Assembly: GCA_964493945.1 (NCBI GenBank)
Contig: CAZBQG010000082.1
Span: 1 to 16,164, forward strand
Direction of reading: 5' to 3'
Length of the DNA: 16,164 bases
From: CAZBQG01 sp964493945
GTDB lineage: Bacteria; Pseudomonadota; Alphaproteobacteria; Rhodospirillales; UBA2165
Part shown: positions 13,718 to 16,164 of the stretch, piece by piece
How positions within the stretch are numbered: position 1 is the stretch's first letter
Layout of the letters: each line of letters begins with the position of its first letter
The notes under the pieces: generated by a model
What the model was told of the DNA's origin: nothing
Seen by the model: the letters and a program-made list of their open reading frames with translations, nothing else
Databases searched by the model: none
Made by a program: the position numbers and the translations under genes

Positions 13718-14496
13718 TCGCGGAAGAAATCACATAACTCATCGACGAACAGATCGGGCGCCGTGGTCATGGCGGCATGCTTGTTGCCGGCCAGTTCGCG
13801 CATATCGGCATTGGCCAGGGCCTGGAATACTTCTTCCACGGTCTCTTTCATGACGGAACGGGTGTCGCCACCCACCAGGATGCGGGCGGGCGTCCGGATG
13901 GCCCCGAAGCGGTCCACCTCCAGATTATAGGCGGCGACGATGACCAGTTCGCGGGGGATGGTATGGGCCTCAGTGACGCGCTGCGCCCAGGCTTCTTTTT
14001 TCTGGCGCTGGCGGGCAACGATTTCATCAGGCAGGCCAGCGAATTCATGGAGGAACAGCCGCACAACTTCGTCCCGCTCGCCCTTCTCCATATAAACCTG
14101 AAGCCGCTCGACGATTTCGGTGCGCCTGGGGTCATGGACCCGAATATTGGGTGGCTCGTAAATCACCATACCAGCGAGATTTGAGGTCTCCAGGGCAGCA
14201 TCCAGAGACAATATGCCACCATAAGAATGGCCGAACAGACCGGCGGGGGCGCCGACCCCATAGATGACGGCCAGAATATCCTCTACCTCGCGGGCAAATT
14301 CATAGGCCGCATGATCGCCGCTTTTGCCCCGGCCCCGGCGGTGCATGACATAAAGGTGGAAATGTTCGGCCAGGCCGTCCCGCACCCGGTCGAACACGCC
14401 CGCATCATCGCCGGTCCCATGAACCAATATGAGCGGCGGGCCGCCGCCCCATTCATCGCACCATATATTTGTGCCGTCGGCGGAGCGCACCTTCAA
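13708..14496 (-). CDS. Alpha/beta-fold hydrolase
   Basis: A 262-residue alpha/beta hydrolase, likely an esterase, lactonase or C-C hydrolase in the cytoplasm; there is no signal peptide. The nucleophile elbow is GHSYGG (89-94) with Ser91, the oxyanion-hole segment is VHGTGDDAG (25-33), the acid is probably Asp211 (LVGGDTRS), and the His is His240 (GNKHAAM). The catalytic triad is therefore complete, with a small helical cap near 120-185. The start is read as TTG at 14496, inside the stop of the upstream ligase gene (TTGA shared), with GGAGGAAA about 10 bases before it. This is tight stop-start coupling, so ligase and hydrolase are made together. A GTG two codons later is an alternative start. 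It may release or open the ligase's substrate, but this rests on gene order only. Confidence 0.9.
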   Translation of the reverse strand: MKVRSADGTNIWCDEWGGGPPLILVHGTGDDAGVFDRVRDGLAEHFHLYVMHRRGRGKSGDHAAYEFAREVEDILAVIYGVGAPAGLFGHSYGGILSLDAALETSNLAGMVIYEPPNIRVHDPRRTEIVERLQVYMEKGERDEVVRLFLHEFAGLPDEIVARQRQKKEAWAQRVTEAHTIPRELVIVAAYNLEVDRFGAIRTPARILVGGDTRSVMKETVEEVFQALANADMRELAGNKHAAMTTAPDLFVDELCDFFRDHL

Positions 14497-16103
14497 CGGA
14501 CCATTTCCTCCAGGCGCTTCTTGTCCACCTTGTTGCCGCCCGGCGTCAGGGGCATTTCATCCACCAGTTCCAGCCGTTCGGGGATCTTGAAACCGGCGAT
14601 GTCGTAGCTTTTCATGAACTGAACGATATCTTCCAGGGTCAGGCTGGCGCCCGGCGTGGTGACGGCGAAGGCGCAGACCCGTTCGCCCAATTCGGGATCG
14701 GGCATTTTCACCGCCACCGCTTCCTTGATGGAAGGATGATGGGCCAGCACATCTTCTACCTCCTTGGCCGAAATGTTCTGCCCACCCCGGATGATGATGT
14801 CCTTGGACCGGCCCTGCAAAATGATGTGGCCATCGCCATCGATATGTCCCAGATCACCGGTACGGAAGAAACCATCCTCGCCCCAGCCCTCTTCGGTGAT
14901 GGCCGCCTCGCCCATATATCCACCGTTTGAGTGGGGCCCCCGGACGCAGACCTGGCCCACCTCGCCGCTGGGCAGAACATTGCCATCGGCGTCCAACACG
15001 CGCACTTCGGTGCCGTCCAGAGGCCGGCCCTGGGCGCGCAAGCGGGCCTCCTGGCTGTCGTTCAGCGCATGGGAAGTCACTGCCCCGCAATCCATCAATC
15101 CGTAGGCCTGGATGATTTTGACGCCGAACTGTTCCTCGACCCGGCGTCCTATTTCAAAGGGCAGCACGCCGCCGCCGCAGGTAACGAAACGAAGGCTTTC
15201 GAAATCTTTTGGATCAAACCCGGAGAAACCCAAAATCCGGTGCAGCATGGTGGGCACCAGGGTAACGCCCGTCGGTTTTTCCGCCTGGATCAAAGCGCAG
15301 GCGGCTTCGGGCGAAAAGCTTTCCAGGAGAAGCTGGGCGGAACCTAATTGGGGCGCGGTGTGATAGGAAAGATCGGAGGGGCCTGTGTAGAGTGGCACGA
15401 AATAAGCCACCTTGTCGTCCGGCGTCATATCCAGGCGATCAATATAAACCCGGCCCGAATGAAGCCTGGACCAGACCGAATATTCGATGCATTTGGGCCC
15501 CCCCGTGGTGCCCGACGAAGTGACGATGGAGGTGAGCTCGCCGATCTGAAAGCGCCGCCCTTCCAGGTCACTTTGCGTCAGCGCGCCGCCTCCCTCAATC
15601 AGGCCGGCGATTGTGTTAGGCCCGGCATCTTGGTCCAAAAGCATGATCCTTTCGGACCAGCCATGGGTTTTGCCAAGATCCTCATAGAGCCCCAAAAGAT
15701 CGAACTTGCCGCCAGCGGTGGCGATGGCCGCGCCCACGGGATGAGTCAAACCGATGATATGTTCGATTTCCCGGCGGCGGAATCCGTAATGCAAAAAAAC
15801 CGGGATCAACCCGATCCGTTCGCAGGCCAGCCTGAGCAGCATGAGTCTAACCGAATTGCCCGACTGCACCAGGATCACATCGTCCTTTTTGAATCCCATC
15901 CCGATAAGCGATGCGCTCAGTTTTTCGATCAAGGGCCCGGCTTCGCCCCAGGTGAGACGCTGGCCGCTATCCATGACGGCCAGGCGGCCGGGGCATTTTT
16001 CCGTGTTCTCCAGCCAGAAATCCACGGTCAGTTCGCCCCGCCAATAGCCCTTGGCGGTATATTCCAAGATCAATTCAGGTGTGTAGCGTAAAATGGCGGT
16101 CAT
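14493..16103 (-). CDS. AMP-forming acid-CoA ligase (aryl/cyclohexanecarboxylate-type)
   Basis: A 536-residue ANL-family adenylating enzyme that activates a carboxylic acid with ATP and CoA. Motifs: TSSGTTGGPK at 195-204 (P-loop), AYGLMDCGAVTSH (A5 region, here lacking the usual TE), FRTGDLGHIDGDG (A7), GRSKDIIIRGGQNIS (A8 hinge), and GGNKVDKKRL near 522-531 with the catalytic Lys525. The opening YWRGELTVDFWLENTE resembles cyclohexanecarboxylate-CoA ligases and 2,3-dihydroxybenzoate-AMP ligases rather than FadD, so an aromatic or alicyclic acid is plausible. It is clearly different from the ligase at 2687-4222. The ATG at 16103 has no visible ribosome site; the upstream bases belong to a REP-like motif. 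It is first in a two-gene operon with the alpha/beta hydrolase. Confidence 0.9.
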   Translation of the reverse strand: MTAILRYTPELILEYTAKGYWRGELTVDFWLENTEKCPGRLAVMDSGQRLTWGEAGPLIEKLSASLIGMGFKKDDVILVQSGNSVRLMLLRLACERIGLIPVFLHYGFRRREIEHIIGLTHPVGAAIATAGGKFDLLGLYEDLGKTHGWSERIMLLDQDAGPNTIAGLIEGGGALTQSDLEGRRFQIGELTSIVTSSGTTGGPKCIEYSVWSRLHSGRVYIDRLDMTPDDKVAYFVPLYTGPSDLSYHTAPQLGSAQLLLESFSPEAACALIQAEKPTGVTLVPTMLHRILGFSGFDPKDFESLRFVTCGGGVLPFEIGRRVEEQFGVKIIQAYGLMDCGAVTSHALNDSQEARLRAQGRPLDGTEVRVLDADGNVLPSGEVGQVCVRGPHSNGGYMGEAAITEEGWGEDGFFRTGDLGHIDGDGHIILQGRSKDIIIRGGQNISAKEVEDVLAHHPSIKEAVAVKMPDPELGERVCAFAVTTPGASLTLEDIVQFMKSYDIAGFKIPERLELVDEMPLTPGGNKVDKKRLEEMVR

Positions 16104-16114
16104 AAGATTAAACT

Positions 16115-16134
16115 GGGGTCAGGGCTCATTAATT
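16115..16134 (+). repeat. REP-like GGGGTCA...CATTAATT motif at right edge
   Basis: GGGGTCAGGGCTCATTAATT lies 11 bases upstream of the ligase start. It shares GGGGTCA, then CATTA, with the element at 532-545 near the left edge, in the same orientation. Motifs of this kind commonly flank REP-associated Y1-type transposase genes; that link is recalled, not searched. Its position just before an ATG without a ribosome site suggests insertion into the ligase promoter region. Confidence 0.3.
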
Positions 16135-16164
16135 CAGATAGAAGATAACAATAGCGGCAATGCA
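16129..16164 (-). CDS. Possible C-terminal end of an upstream gene (cut by right edge)
   Basis: Reading the minus strand from the last base gives CIAAIVIFYLN and then TAA at 16131-16129. The short tail is hydrophobic and could be the last 11 codons of a gene beyond the edge, possibly a transposase given the adjoining repeat-like sequence. Eleven codons prove nothing by themselves; the next window would settle it. Confidence 0.25.
   Translation of the reverse strand, partial: CIAAIVIFYLN

Noticed and set aside
15348..16091. Plus-strand open frame (247 codons) opposite the second ligase
   Set aside because: No recognisable domain; the opposite strand encodes all ANL motifs in order.

Overview
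The window looks like chromosomal DNA from a GC-rich Gram-negative bacterium, most likely an alphaproteobacterium. The grounds are the DUF1194 protein, the small Lys/Arg-rich protein ending RRGAARSR, and the dense set of acyl-CoA and xenobiotic-type catabolic genes. This is inference from gene content, because no rRNA or other marker gene is present. I see no tRNA, rRNA, CRISPR array or intact mobile element. Genes are tightly packed, several stop codons overlap, and no gene-free stretch exceeds about 205 bases.

Layout. (1) 1-478, minus: N-terminal part of a secreted Sel1-repeat protein, probably from a leaderless mRNA. (2) 479-610: a gap with repeat-like, REP-type sequence. (3) 611-4222, minus: an operon reading acyl-CoA ligase, MaoC hydratase, thiolase-like protein. 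(4) 4223-4339: back-to-back promoters. (5) 4340-7172, plus: two paired acyl-CoA dehydrogenases, then a hairpin, a 14-base palindrome and a cupin gene. (6) 7189-8415, minus: membrane diguanylate cyclase. (7) 8619-9954, plus: small basic protein and Zn alcohol dehydrogenase. (8) 9951-11378, minus: amidohydrolase-2 family protein. (9) 11503-13717, plus: a twice-frameshifted DUF1194 gene, an M24-fold protein with altered metal ligands and a 2[4Fe-4S] ferredoxin. (10) 13708-16103, minus: a second acyl/aryl-CoA ligase coupled to an alpha/beta hydrolase. (11) 16104-16164: a REP-like motif and possibly the last codons of another gene.

How they fit. The divergent block 611-6659 supplies activation (ligase), dehydrogenation (ACAD pair), hydration (MaoC) and a thiolase-fold enzyme for C-C cleavage. 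That is a nearly complete beta-oxidation-like route. A 3-hydroxyacyl-CoA dehydrogenase is not in the window. The thiolase lacks the usual cysteines, and the ACAD pair looks like a heteromer with one catalytic and one structural subunit, as in steroid side-chain and dicarboxylate degradation. The substrate is therefore probably not an ordinary straight-chain fatty acid. The alcohol dehydrogenase, amidohydrolase, M24 protein, second ligase and hydrolase fit a wider catabolic island, but the shared pathway is inferred from proximity alone.

I do not see a clear-cut new defence, mobile or RNA system. The features most worth a second look are the cysteine-free thiolase, the asymmetric ACAD pair, the M24 protein with a substituted metal site, the broken DUF1194 gene, two apparently leaderless genes, and a shared -10 element at three promoters.
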